A DNA stretch of 64,000 bases from Chionoecetes opilio (lineage: Eukaryota > Arthropoda > Malacostraca > Decapoda > Majidae): the NCBI GenBank assembly GCA_016584305.1, contig JACEEZ010016341.1, positions 1 to 64,000 on the forward strand. The letters are read 5' to 3'. The translations under genes were made by a program, and so were the position numbers. Below the pieces are notes generated by a model. That model was not told where the DNA came from, searched no databases, and saw nothing but the letters and a program-made list of their open reading frames with translations. Below are positions 47,636-59,665 of the stretch, one piece after another (position 1 is the stretch's first letter; each line of letters begins with the position of its first letter).

Positions 47636-48200
47636 TTTTGGTGTATATAGCGTGCGGTTAACCCTCGGGGGCTGCAGTCTTTCGCTACCCAAAGTGCGGT
47701 CTAAAAAAGATCCCGCCAGATCTGACCCGACCGACTTTTCCCATAGCTTTTAAAGTGCCCTTCTAACAAGTCCACACCTGACCTGACCTGAGTACTGGGA
47801 CCCTACTCAACTTTATAAAATAGAAATTAACGAAATAATGTCTCAATATCCTCCTAAATAAAATTCAAGCCGACAACATCCGTCTGACACTCCTCCTTTG
47901 CAATGCTGCTGAAAGAATTCTACAGAAGTGTCATCTTGACAGAAGAAATAGCGGTTAAGTTTTATGTGAAAGCAATCTTCTGGACACACCACAAGAAGCA
48001 GAGCCTTGTCATCGATGTGGTAGTGTTATGCAAGAAAAAAGAAAAAGTGACAAGGGTGGGAAATATCGGCCTGTGCTTAATAAATTACTTAATAAAGTTT
48101 TTTCTTTCTATAATACTCTACAGTAAAATAGACAATATCATATAGCAATAGTAAGTTGTAGCCTGAAGTGTAAGAGTGTAGAGTGTAAGTAGCGAGTAAG
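47636..48200. other. No gene recognised
   Basis: Quality recovers around 47,750. An 80-codon open frame at 47,903-48,145 (+) shows no motif I know. Confidence 0.45.
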
Positions 48201-48400
48201 AAATGTAGACCGCACGCTATAGTGTAAAATGTCCCGGTAGACCGCATGCTATAGTGCAAATGTACTGGTAGACCGCACCCTATAGTAGCACCAAATACAC
48301 TATATACCATAAGTACCATCATATCCACCACTAACACTACCATTACCACCACTACCATTACCACCACTATTGCTACCGTCACCACTATTATTCAAACTAC
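48201..48400. repeat. Three 31-bp repeats and an ACC-rich tract
   Basis: GGTAGACCGCA.GCTATAGTG recurs at about 48,207, 48,236 and 48,267; ACC/ACT simple repeat at 48,305-48,395. Confidence 0.7.
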
Positions 48401-48441
48401 CTCAACAAACTATTATTTTCAGAATCATTATAACCCCAATA

Positions 48442-48810
<369 letters not shown>

Positions 48811-48837
48811 CAAAAGGGTTGAAAAAATTAACAGAGA

Positions 48838-49595
48838 TAACGGGAAACATCGGCACCGGGGAATATAGGTACCATATTTTACGGCTTATAAGACGCACAG
48901 TTTCCCCTGAAACTTACTTATGCGTCTTCCAAGACGAATGTTGTAGAAGGTTAGCTTAGGTAGCTATTCAATTCAGCCTCTTATATAATGTAACCTGAGT
49001 ACTTACCTGTTACAAATATTTTGAATACCATAAGACATTCAAATCAACTAATCTGTCCTCACGCTGTGATGTTTACTAAGAAACTGGCGGGAGCTATTCC
49101 GCCGCAGCAGATTGGCGCCAACAACTCCAACAATTGTCTGCTAGTGTTGATGTATCATTTACCACCGCCTACCGAGAAAATCGGTAGATTTTACTACCGC
49201 CTATTGATAGAAGAAAAAAAATTCTTTCCTAGAAATTTCTTTTCTAAATCAGGGTGCATCTTCCAAGATGCAGCGTCTTATAAGCCGTAAAATACAGTAC
49301 CTCGTAGGTGCCGGGGAACTTTCGGCACCGGGGAACATAGGTGCCGGGGAACTTTCGGCACCGGGGAACATAGGTGCCGGGAACTTTCGGCACCGGGGAA
49401 CATAGGTGCCGGGGAACTTTCGGCACCGGGGAACATAGGTACCTCACAGGTGCCGGGGAACATAGGTACCTCATAGGTGCCGGGGAACATAGGTACCTCA
49501 TAGGTGCCGGGGAACTTTTGGCACCGGGGAACATAGGTACCTCATAGGTGCCGGGGAACTTCGGCACCGGGGAACACCGGTACGCACCCCTATAT
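48838..49595 (-). repeat. Minisatellite related to 38,217-39,050, inverted
   Basis: Units with GGTGCCGGGGAACATAGGTA and CCTCATAGGTGCCGGGGAAC. Interrupted by a 426-bp element. Confidence 0.85.
48872..49297. mobile_element. TA-target inverted-repeat element, 426 bp
   Basis: TATTTTACGGCTTATAAGAC at both ends, inverted, with TA at 48,870-48,871 and 49,298-49,299. It sits in a minisatellite unit whose other copies show the uninterrupted GGTACC target. No transposase. Confidence 0.85.
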
Positions 49596-50189
49596 ATGTG
49601 CCGTATATCTATAATTTTGTAAAAGCGGGACATTCATCAAAGAATTATCAAAACGCGGGAGATTACAGTCCGGCCGTAAGGTTCAATTGCTTACATCATA
49701 TAATTTTCATCAGCTAACTGCTATATTCACATAATATTTAAGGATCTTACCTATATAAAGTGATAAAATACTGGCAGAGTCGGTGACTGTGTTGTGATCT
49801 ATCTCTGATGAGCGTTTCTTGTCAACTGCTGAGCAGCCTAGCCCAGTGTTGAGACTTGAGAGTGGAGACGCGTACGGGTAGCTACTACAGGAATCAAACT
49901 CGTCCGCTACATGACGTATCACGTGTCGTTGGGTACTTCTTCTACAACATCGTCTAATAATTTATCTCAATGCTCTACAGATTAATTCATGAGAAACAAC
50001 ACGAAATATAACATTCTTACACAAAAAAATCCACGTTAAATCAATATTCCCACAAAGATTTCCCACAAATTGCTTGCTTGAAATGTCATCCCACCAAAGG
50101 TCCCACAAATTTGTGGGAATTTCCTACGAAGTGGCAACACTGGCCTAGCAGTACACCCAAGTACCAAATACACGAGAATTGATCATGTA

Positions 50190-50290
50190 AAGGAGTCGGA
50201 GTCGGGGATATTTCTTCCGACTCCGACTCTTGACTCCGACTCCGGCCGAAAGTAGGCGACTCCGGCGACTCCAACTCCGACTCCACACCC
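50190..50290 (-). repeat. (GGAGTC)n-type subterminal repeat of the hAT, right end
   Basis: Degenerate hexamers, inverted relative to 37,920-37,992. Confidence 0.85.
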
Positions 50291-50301
50291 CTGATACTAA
50301 G

Positions 50302-50965
50302 TACAGAAGCATGGCAATGGAAATCATGGAGATAGATGTATGGTCAGAGGCAAATATTATAGGCCTACACCCTACATAACTGTCTCTAAGACATATTGAC
50401 AATACGCTACATCTATTAGATCTAGATCAGGCTACAAGTGATCTAGAAATCTTCTTCGTACTGGTAATACAAATTGTGTAAGTTTAGAATCCCTGAGAAT
50501 TTTTGTTGCCCGAATTTTTGGCTTGCCCTAAGGAACATGCCTCGTCTCCCTAATGGTTAATCCGGCACTGGGCCTACCAGTAGTCTAACGTATTTTTGGG
50601 GCCGACTTATACGACAAGTATAGGCCTAACTCGTAACCTTGAGCTAATAGTCTTGAGGTCGACTGTATGCCTGGTCGACTTGTACGCTTGGTCGACTTGT
50701 ACGCTTGGTCGACTTGTACGCCGCCATTTACGGTATATTGGGAGTGGTTAGTAGGGTGTGTCTGGCTTACTCGAGTGTAGCACCTTTTCCCCCCTGACTA
50801 ATTCCCTCTGAGCCTCTTCCCCCTCCAGACATTATCCCCCTTTATTTATGTATCATATAAAACAAAATTGGCAGAAGAAATCGTGTCAGGAAAACTAACC
50901 TAAACAGTAATGGTTTCGGTCAGTGTTTCGTCATCAAGATTCATAACACAGTGCTGTCAAATACA
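50302..50965. other. No gene; short GGTCGACTTGTACGCTT repeat
   Basis: Target-side sequence of the hAT insertion. About three 17-bp units at 50,670-50,722. Nothing else recognised. Confidence 0.5.
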
Positions 50966-51128
50966 CCCAGGGGGAATATGTCCAGGGGGAATATGTACAG
51001 GGGGGAATATGTCCAGGAGGAATATGTTCAGGGGGGAATATGTCCAGGGGGGAATATGTCCAGGGGGAATATGTCCAGGGGGAATATGTCCAGGGGGGAA
51101 TATGTCCAGGGGGAATATGTCCAGGCCC
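50966..51128 (+). repeat. 15-17 bp minisatellite, about ten copies
   Basis: Unit CAGGGGGGAATATGTC with one to two bases of length variation. Confidence 0.95.
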
Positions 51129-51149
51129 CGTTTTCAGGCCAGGAGTGGG

Positions 51150-52200
51150 CTAGAGGGTGGGGTTTGGTTAGCAGGGCCTGGCTTACTCGAGGGGTTCCAG
51201 GTGGTGGGGTAGCATGGCTTGGCTTACTCCAGGGGTTCCAGGTGGTGGGTTAGCAGATCCTGGCTTACTCCAGGGGTTCCAGGTGGTGGGTTAGCAGAGC
51301 CTGGCTTACTTGAAGGGTTCCAGGTGGTGGGGTAGCATGGCCTGGCTTACTCCAGGGGTTCCAGGTGGTGGGGTAGCATGGTCTGGCTTACTCCAGGGGT
51401 TCCGGGTGGTGGGTTAGCATGGCCTGGCCTACTCCAGGGGTTCCAGGTGGTGGGGTAGCATGGCCTGGCTTACTCCAGGGGTTCCAGGTGGTGGGTTAGC
51501 ATGGCCTGGCTTACTCCAGGGGTTCCAGGTGGTGGGGTAGCATGGCCTGGCTTACTCCAGGGGTTCCAGGTGATGGGTTAGCAGAGCCTGGCTTACTCCA
51601 GGGGTTCCAGGTGGTGGGTTAGCAGGGCCTGGCTTACTCCAGGGGTTCCAGGTGGTGGGATAGCAGAGCCTGGCTTACTCCAGGGGTTCCAGGTGGTGGG
51701 TTAGCAGGGCCTGGCTTACTCCAGGGGTTCCAGGTGGTGGGTTAGCAGGGCCTGGCCTACTCCAGGGGTTCCAGGTGGTGGGTTAGCAGGGCCTGGCTTA
51801 CTCCAGGGGTTCCAGGTGGTAGGTTAGCAGGGCCTGGCTTACTCCAGGGGTTCCAGGTGGTGGGTTAGCAGAGCCTGGCTTACTCCAGGGGTTCCAGGTG
51901 GTGGGTAGCATGGCCTGGCTTACTCCAGGGGTTCCAGGTGGTAGGTTAGCAGGGCCTGGCTTACTCCAGGGGTTCCAGGTGGTAGATTAGCAGGGCCTGG
52001 CTTACTCCAGGGGTTCCAGGTGGTGGGTTAGCAGGGCCTGGCTTACTCCAGGGGTTCCAGGTGGTGGGTTAGCAAGGCCTGGCTTACTCCAGGGGTTCCA
52101 GGTGGTGAGTCAGCAGGGCCTGGCTTACTCCAGGGGTTGCAGGTGGTGGGTTAGCAGAGCCTGGCTTACTGCAGGGGTTCCAGGTGGTGGGTTGGAAGTG
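51150..52200 (+). repeat. 41-bp minisatellite, about 25 copies
   Basis: Unit GGTTCCAGGTGGTGGGTTAG joined to CAGGGCCTGGCTTACTCCAGG, very uniform. Each unit holds CCAGG/CCTGG palindromes. Confidence 0.95.
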
Positions 52201-52335
52201 TCATGGTGGCGGCCAGAGTCACAATGCGGGGTGGTGAGGCGTTACATAACACTGCCTCCATGTCTTGTGTTCACCTCATCTGCCGGGATTTGGTTTTGAC
52301 GTAACAGGCTGGTTTTTTGTGTTATGCACCGGCCT

Positions 52336-52338
<3 letters not shown>

Positions 52339-52368
<30 letters not shown>
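52339..52368 (+). repeat. (GT)n microsatellite
   Basis: Fifteen GT units. Confidence 0.95.
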
Positions 52369-52370
<2 letters not shown>

Positions 52371-52377
52371 TCATCTA

Positions 52378-52717
52378 GTTGTATTCATCTACTATCCATT
52401 TCAGACCCCATGAGGCATCGTTTTTCGCAAATATCTTCTCAACAAACAGTCGGATCAAAATGACAGTTTGGCACAGCTTGTCTGAGACCGTCCCCTAATC
52501 TATGGCAGTAGAGTGCATTGCCAAGTGTGTTTAATGAAGGCGTTTACTGTTGGCTTTTAGGGCGAAGCTGGTAGGAGCCGGGTATACATTCGGACAGGGA
52601 AGGTTTGAGGTGACGTACTTGTGACGTGTATCAAGCCACGTCCTCATCCTCCCCTCCCAGCTTCCCCTCCCTCCCTCCATGCCTTCCTCTCCCCCCTCAC
52701 TACTCCCATTTACCTAC

Positions 52718-52748
<31 letters not shown>

Positions 52749-52763
52749 CTTCTCATCTCTCCT

Positions 52764-52846
<83 letters not shown>

Positions 52847-53687
52847 GTCTCTGCTCTCGTCTATTATATATATATAGATATATCTATATATAATATAATC
52901 TATATTCCATCGCTCTCTCTCCTCTCTCTACTCTCTCTCCCTCCGTCTCTCTCTCTCTCTCTCTCTATTCTCTCTCTCTTATCTCTCTCTCTCTCTTCCC
53001 TCTCTCTCATCTCTCTCTCCCTCTCTCTCTCTCTCTCATCTCTCTACTCTCTCGGCCACTTGCGTTTGTACATGATATATGACTCCATGCAACAATACTT
53101 ATCTAAAATGGCAGATAACCCGAAAGTATATGCTAAGTATGGTAGGGTGTTTATCACACGACAGTGATACCTGTTCCAGCGTAATTGGCTGTTGCTGTCA
53201 GAGTTTTGTTGGGTAATTATACAACCATTGGAAGTTGTATATGAGCCTCTTTTCCAGAAGGGCACGTTGTGGTTATGATGGGATGAGGTAGCTGTGGTTT
53301 GATCATTATAGGACATCGGTTTGGAGTCGGAAAAGAAAAAGGGGTGGAAATGGAGCGGGGATTCAAGAGCAGCGTAAGAACGAAAGAGGGAATATACAAC
53401 TTTCAATGGTTATATAATTACCCAACAAAACTGGACAGAAACTTAAGCAACGGGCCAATTACGCTGGAACAGGTACACTGTCGTGTGATAAACACCCTAC
53501 CATACTTAGCATATATTTTTGGGGTTTAATCTGCCATATAGACAAGAATATGTGCATGGAGTCAGATCTTATGTACAACGCAATTGGACGAGGAGAGAGG
53601 AGAAGAGAAGAGAGAGAGAAAAGAGAAGAGAGAGAGATGAGAGAGAGGAGAGAGAGAGAGAGGAAGAGAGAGAGAGGAAGAGAGGAG

Positions 53688-53720
<33 letters not shown>

Positions 53721-53784
53721 CGAGAAGAGAGAGAGAGAGTGAGAGAGGGGAGAGAGCGAAAGAGAGAGAGAGAGAGAGAGGAAA

Positions 53785-53836
<52 letters not shown>

Positions 53837-53912
53837 AAACCCAGAGAAGAGAGAGAGAGAGAGAGAGGAGGGGAGACGAGAGAGAGAGGAGAGGAGAGAG
53901 AGAGAGAGAGAG

Positions 53913-53943
<31 letters not shown>

Positions 53944-54022
53944 AGAGATAAAAGAGAGAGAGAGAGAGAGAGAGAGACGAGATGCGAGGAGAGAAGAGCG
54001 AGAGTAGAGAGAGGGGAAAGAG

Positions 54023-54060
<38 letters not shown>

Positions 54061-55128
54061 CGAGAGAGAGAGAGAAGTCTGATAATTGTCAGAGATTATC
54101 TGGTTGAGTTAATTGGTGCTTCCAGCTTTGAACATTTATTTAGAGTCCAGTAAGGAACGTAGAGATTACAACCAAGTACAATGAAGTCTTGAGCACACCC
54201 AGGGGAGGGGATGGGGCGAGTGAGCAGAGCGTTTTTGTAGCGCGATGTCCGAGGTCTTCTCCCCCTTCTCCTCGTGATTCTGGCTTCTTATCACTTCTTG
54301 TTGATCCTATATTTTATGCTGACAACTAGGCATTTGTCCTGTGACATACTTGAGAATGCAAGGGTGTCATGGGTCTCACGGTGAAACAGAGGGGGAAAGA
54401 TAAACGTATAATTATATATACATTACATAGATATATACATTATATGTTTATAATGTTTCTAAAAAAAACATGATTCTTTTGATGTTAATTACATGCACAT
54501 ATCCTGGTATGCAAGTTATAATACGTGTGAACCCCTTGTTTTGATAATTAGGTGTAATTCACTAGTAATAGTTTCAAGTTAATATATATGTTAGGAGTGA
54601 TAAATGACTGACAGAGAGAGAGAGGAAGAGAGAGGGGGAGAGAGAGAGAGAGAGAAGTGAGAGAGAGAGGGGAGAGAGAGGAGAGAGCGAGAGAGGAGAG
54701 AGAGAGACGGAGGGGAGGAGAGGAGAGAGAGAGGAGGAAGAGAGAGAGAGAGCGAGAGAGAGGGGAGAGAGAGATAGGGTAGGTAAATGGGAGAGTGAGG
54801 GGGAAGGTGTACGAGTACGAGTACGAGGGGGGGAGGAAGGCAAGGAGGGAAGGAGGGGAAGCCGGGAGGGGAGGATGAGGGCGTGGCTTGATACACGTCA
54901 TAAGTATGTCACCTCAATTCTTCCCTGTCCGAATTTATACCCGGCTCTTGCCAGCTTCGCCGTAAAAGCCAGGAGTAAACTCCTTCATTAAACACACTTG
55001 GCAATGCACTCTACTGCCATAAATTAGGAGACGGTCTCAGACAAGCTGTGCCAAACTGTCATTTTGATCCGACTGTTTGTTGAGAAGATATTTGCGAAAA
55101 ACGATGTCTCATGGGGTCTGAAATGGAT
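52378..55128. mobile_element. 2.75-kb foldback with microsatellite arms
   Basis: The outer arms 52,378-52,725 and 54,780-55,128 are inverted copies (CTACTATCCATTTCAGACCC at the edge). Inside come a CT tract (52,720-53,050) opposite GA tracts (53,585-54,080 and 54,600-54,778), and inner arms 53,055-53,240 and 53,375-53,590. The loop is 53,241-53,374. About 530 bp (54,081-54,600) has no counterpart on the left and is probably a later insertion. Long frames inside are translations of the GA/CT tracts. Confidence 0.8.
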
Positions 55129-55446
55129 AGTAGTTGTATTGTACAGGGCCAGAGCGACGCTCGTATGGCCCCGTCTCCATATCAACATTTTTATCATTCA
55201 ACCTTAGTTCTTAGGGTTGGCCGAAGCCATCACCCCGGGAGGCGGGTCACAAACCCCCGGCTAACACCCGGTACCCATTCACTGCTGGGTGGACAGGGGC
55301 TCGGGTTTTAAGAGGTACCCATTCACTGCTAGGTGGACAGGGGCTCGGGTTTTAAGAAGACCGCCCGTCTGTCTTCGCTCCGCCCGGGGATCGAACCCGG
55401 GACTTCTCGGTTGTGAGCCGAGCGTGCTAACCCTTACACTACGGAG
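55128..55446 (-). mobile_element. tRNA-Val-type SINE
   Basis: The minus strand opens with a tRNA-like head (55,446-55,378) with A box GTGTAAGGGTTAGCACG and perfect B box GGTTCGATCCC. The body contains GGGGTGATGGCTTCGGCCAA and GGAGACGGGGCCATACGAGC, ending in CAATACAACTACTATCC. A 45-bp piece of the body (ACCCATTCACTGCTGGGTGG...) is tandemly duplicated at 55,269-55,358. Preceded by (GT)n at 55,452-55,478. A smeared copy is at 44,277-44,580. Confidence 0.85.
55378..55446 (-). tRNA. tRNA-Val(CAC)-like head of the SINE, not a functional tRNA
   Basis: Anticodon stem CTCGG/CCGAG encloses loop CTCACAA, giving anticodon CAC. The T arm is perfect. The acceptor stem pairs only five of seven positions and the unit runs straight into SINE body, so I treat it as a SINE head. 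Confidence 0.6.
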
Positions 55447-55578
55447 TTTCGTGTGTGTGTGTGTGTGTGTGTGTGTGGTAAGTGCAGTGTTTGGTGAAGG
55501 GTGATGTGAGCAGAGCGCCAGTCATGAGTAATAATGATGTGATAGAAGGTCAACATAACAGCAGCAAGATGATGGACT

Positions 55579-55628
55579 TTCGGTCCTAATGTAAAATAAT
55601 ACCGTTAGGTTACGTAATCAATACCCAT
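55579..55628 (-). repeat. Flank shared with T copy 1
   Basis: On the minus strand identical or nearly so to 31,646-31,700, including the ATGGGTAT target copy. Confidence 0.75.
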
Positions 55629-58462
55629 TAGGGTGTCCCAGGCTTGTATTATTAGAAAATCAAATAATGATATCAAGTCCAGCACATGCTGCTCTGGTTC
55701 CTTGTCAAATGAAATTGATTCCACCACATTTTGTGAAAATTGGGTAATATTTAATGGTCGCGCAAAACGAACGTTTTGATAGCTCCTCTAAGATTCGACC
55801 CATTATCTGCATTCTGATCACTCTATCGTGTTCAGAAGAGCCTAGGTACGGGGAAAAAACGAATGTAAAATATCTGTTATGTTTATTTAGTTATTATTCC
55901 TACCCCAACACCTCTTGATTTCCGCCTTCGTTTTTTAGGGACAGCTTTCGTGTGGAGGCGGGCAAGCTTCAAGAGGAACTGGTTTGCCATTCGCCCTTCG
56001 TCCGGTTCCCGAGAAGCGTTTGAATGAGGGTATTCCTCGTTGGCGAGGTCGTTCGTGACCTTCAGGCACCAGCCCGCTTCTTCGCGCACTTTGAAACACG
56101 AATCCGTGTTCCATGTTTCGGGATTCAGTCAAGGAAGGTCAAAAACTGGCCTCCTAGTAGACTTTCAAGGGACCTGCATCGACCCGCACTGAGCAGAAGG
56201 GGGGAAAGCGGCCTGTTGAGATTGTTTGGTGTTTGGGACTCGGGGCGTCGTGGATTCTTGGTCGTCGAAGGACGCTTCATCCCCTCTACCATCTCCCCCT
56301 TTTCTGCTCCGGGTGATGCGGTCATCTAGATGGCCAGTCGATCAGGTTCTCGGAAAGGTCCCAGAGATGGCGCGCATGGCACGGTTCCGCGACCGACGCA
56401 ACCCCCATCGTCGCAGATCCTTTTCACGTCAGTGATGAAGTCCAGGTGTTCTTGGCTGCGTGGGACGGAATCATTGCCTCATTCCAGTATTTCGCGTAGA
56501 CCATGGTCACAAAGAACGCAACTCGACGGATCCCGCCAACTCCGCCTGCTCATCTCCAGCTGGTCATGGAAGAGCATGATCTTCACGGCGTAGATGGCCT
56601 GGCCATCCACCTGGATATGTGGTAAGCACCAGGAGCCGGAAGAATGTAAGGACTCCTCCTCCAAGGTAGGCCACGCTGAGCAGGATGATCTCTTTGTAGT
56701 CTTCGCGTGGATGATTCCCACAGTCAAGCAGACGTTTCAAGGGACCGAGCATCTAAAGGCGGTGAGCTCTTCGTCGAATGACAGAGCGGTCGGTGTCAGG
56801 GGTTTGGTTGGCTTGGTCAACGATAGGGCAACGATTCGGGGGGCCTCTTGAAAAGGGCGATGTTAGGGCCAGATGATGGACCCATGCAAGCTCGAAAGAC
56901 ATCCTTCAGAACAACTTCCAGGATGTGGTGGGGCGGCATGCCAACCACACCGGGGGCTTCTCCAGTGCACGTTCAATCTGATACACGCTCCTTGAACCAG
57001 CCCGTTGGGGGCCGCTCTCGTGTCGAATGCCATTCCCAAAGATGTTGCCCTCCAAGCTGCTTTCCCGCACCAGTTCAAGACGGTTTCCGCAACAGCTTGT
57101 CCTGTCCCGTCTGCAGACCACAGGAACACCCAGAAGTTCCTCGTATCCTCCCCGGACACCAAGACGGCCACCCCTCCTCCAATGACCTTTCCCTCCGCTA
57201 GATGGGTAACCAAAAATTGCCGTCCAAATGCAGGACCAAAAGGACTTCAGGCTTTAAGGAGAGCGACATGGCAATCTCTTCGCGGTTCTTGACTCTGGCC
57301 CGGTGGATCAAACAAAACGGGGACACAGGGGATATGTTCGATGTCGTGGCCGAGTTTCATTGCAGCAGCGGCGTAGGAAAGGGTGGTCGCAGCACGGATG
57401 GGCAGATTGTCGCGTCCCCAAGCAAAGGGTCAGCTCCTTGGTGAGCTTATTTCCTTAGGAGGTCGACGGCCGTGGGCATTTAGTGGTGTCGGAGCTTTGA
57501 AGTCGTCGTCCTCGGTTTCTTCGTTGGACGATGAGGATGTAGTAGAAGACTCCAAAGCCACGTCACGATCAAGAGTGGATGACGAAAGCAGCCGCGTGTC
57601 CTTTTCTTCATCTCTCCATCCTTTGTCTCTTACGGTCGTTCTCCTCAGTTGCTGCTTTAGTTCTCGTCCCCCCAGCCATCGAGCAGCTTGCGGTTTCCTC
57701 ACTCTGAGTTTCCAAGAACGCCTTGTCTTCCTCGGGGATCTTCGCTTCCATTGCCTTGGAATGCGCGATGTCAAACATGTCTTCGAGGCTGTTTCTGAAG
57801 ATCCTTCTCTTCATTTCTTCCTTCTCTGTCTTCCGTGACTTGGATTTCGCCAAGGCGCCGTACTCCTCGTACAGTTGCCACACTTCCAAGGCCTTCTCAG
57901 CGGTAGAAGCTGCTGCAGTAAAAAGAACCTCCTTCTGGATCTTGTGGTGGAACAAAAACACCTGGAGAACCTCGCCTCTCGACGGAAGACGATTCCCCGC
58001 GAATGACGATGTTGGGGACTTCTCCAGTAGCCATACCACGTCCGTAGATCGTCTTTTACACGCCATCACGTTAGACCTGGGAACACAAAAGAGACCAGAA
58101 TACAGTTTTTTTATTTTACATCGATAAATACATATATAGGCATTAGCTACATTATTTATAGTGATGGAAATACAAGGGATACGGCAGGCACACACTTAAA
58201 ACGATTAAGTTCACACACTAAGATAGTTGAAATATAGATGTAATGAGAAACAAACTTACACAAAGGACACGACACGCGACAACGACACACGCGACAACTA
58301 CCTCACTCTCTGACGCCGAGCAGAAAACTGAACGAAATGCGCGACCAGTAAAAGACGAGAGAGGAAGCTGAAAGTTTTCCTGTTTGAACTTGTCACGACA
58401 GGGAACAAGGGCAACATGTGCTGGAGTGTGTCCGATACACGTCGGTTTCTTGGGACACCCTA
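55629..58462 (-). mobile_element. DNA transposon T, copy 2 (2834 bp)
   Basis: TAGGGTGTCCCA at the left and TGGGACACCCTA at the right, as in copy 1. Flanking 8-mers are ATACCCAT and ATGTTGGT, so no target duplication survives. It retains the middle of the protein that copy 1 lacks. Similarity to copy 1 covers 56,000-55,629 and 58,462-57,420. Confidence 0.75.
55883..58066 (-). pseudogene. T protein, longer form (candidate transposase)
   Basis: Start ATG at 58,066 (MACKRRSTDVVWLLEK). Relative to copy 1 it lacks 19 residues in frame near 57,884 (ALEVW is joined to QLYEEYG). The middle region, spread over all three frames, includes GMAFDTRAAPNGLVQGACI (about 57,030), IERALEKPPVWLAC followed by R-H-H-I-L-E if a two-base insertion near 56,938 is discounted, HPREDYKEIILLSVAYLGGG (about 56,680), and AIYAVKIMLFHDQLEMS (about 56,590). 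It ends QFLLKLARLHTKAVPKK. An Asp in FDT and a C-x2-H motif would suit a DDE transposase of the hAT/P/MULE type; that is inference. Many frameshifts, dead copy. Confidence 0.6.
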
Positions 58463-58850
58463 ATGTTGGTGTTGGGTCAAAGGCCTCAGTGCCACTCATC
58501 ACCATTGGGAAGACTCAAGGGTTTTATTTTGATGTTTGTTTTATTTTAAATGACAGTTATTTGTTATGTATGTCACTACAGTTTAAGCTGCAGTATCCAT
58601 CTCTCCAAACATTTAGTGTTAAGTTTTGACAAATCAATGCCACATTATTTGATAAAGTCATCAAAACCCATCATGGAAACTATTGTCTGCTTTGGAAGTA
58701 CACAGTCTGTTCTTTATGCACGTGGGCTCAGGTTATGTGGAAGCGCCTGTACAAACTATGTCACATTATTTGAATGTGATATTTGGTTGAGTAATAATGT
58801 AATAATGGTGAATGGTAAGATTGTGTTGTAGGAGTGTGTCAGCACCACAC
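58364..58850 (+). repeat. Duplicated segment X, copy 1
   Basis: Last 100 bp of T plus 388 bp of flank. Matches 63,012-63,508 in the same orientation with a few percent difference. Confidence 0.9.
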
Positions 58851-59665
58851 AGTGTTACCCTTATCTGTGTGATGTTACAGGTAACTGGGGTCAACCCAAG
58901 TAAGAATACTTACAACTGTTGGTGACACAGTAGGGGTTGATTGCCTCAGAAGTGTAGAGTTGATGGGTAGGCGTATACCGTCCTAGCCAGACACTTCAGA
59001 TGGTAGTTGAATAAAAGTGGTCGAGCGGTTGTTTTATAAAGGCTTGTTAATCAGTAAGTACCAGAGAATAATTGCAAGATATATATACATATCTGTACAC
59101 TGTGAGATTTATACATTAATAATGTCACGCAGTTCGTTAAGTAACGGCCAATGAAACTAGTGTCTAATAGACAGAGCCATAACAGTTAGTTTCGTGACAA
59201 GGTACTCTCACACCTCCTGGGTATGGAGTACAAACAGACACTATGAAAGGTGTCGTGAGTAGGAGCGCCCTGTAACGCGTCTCCTCGTAATCTGCCCTCC
59301 TCCACTGCGTCTGCCGCATATGAGGAAAGCTGCCCGGAAGCTGTTGTTCCGGTGAGCCGTTGAGTGAAGGTGTTTGCGTCGTGGTTCCCAAGATCAGGCT
59401 ATCCACGTCATCATCCTTGGGCAGAGCGATGAGATGACACACACACAACTTGTGCGTGCAGTCTAGAGCCAGGGGCGAGGTGTGTCTACGTGTTGCATCA
59501 AGACACCGGGTTGACTGTCCATGTCATTCTTATGGGCCATGGCGTGATACTTCGTCAACATAACTTCATCAAAAGGTGTCAGCACTCAGCATCCGCTAGG
59601 CGACACTCAGACACTCGGACATCCTGTCTTAGTATAGATTAACACATAAATATATTACCAGTACG
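58851..59665 (+). repeat. Duplicated segment Y, copy 1
   Basis: Begins TGTTACCCTTATCTGTGTG and ends CCAGTACGTTAATA. Matches 62,196-63,002 at roughly 95 percent. Contains a 94-codon minus-strand frame kept open in both copies. Confidence 0.9.
59164..59448 (-). CDS. 94-residue open frame in Y, unknown
   Basis: The frame starts at ATG 59,448 (MCVCHLIALPKDDDVDSL) and ends with TNCYGSVY. The copy in Y' differs at about eight residues and has no stop or frameshift. I do not recognise it, see no membrane segment or known domain, and cannot tell whether the open frame reflects selection or simply the youth of the duplication. Its neighbours are repeats only. It could be a fragment of a longer element-encoded protein. 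Confidence 0.25.
   Translation of the reverse strand: MCVCHLIALPKDDDVDSLILGTTTQTPSLNGSPEQQLPGSFPHMRQTQWRRADYEETRYRALLLTTPFIVSVCTPYPGGVRVPCHETNCYGSVY

Noticed and set aside
51150..52200. Regular 41-bp repeats that might suggest a CRISPR array
   Set aside because: The whole unit repeats with no unique spacers, and the context is eukaryotic.
55378..55446. Functional tRNA-Val(CAC)
   Set aside because: Mispaired acceptor stem and direct continuation into a SINE body.
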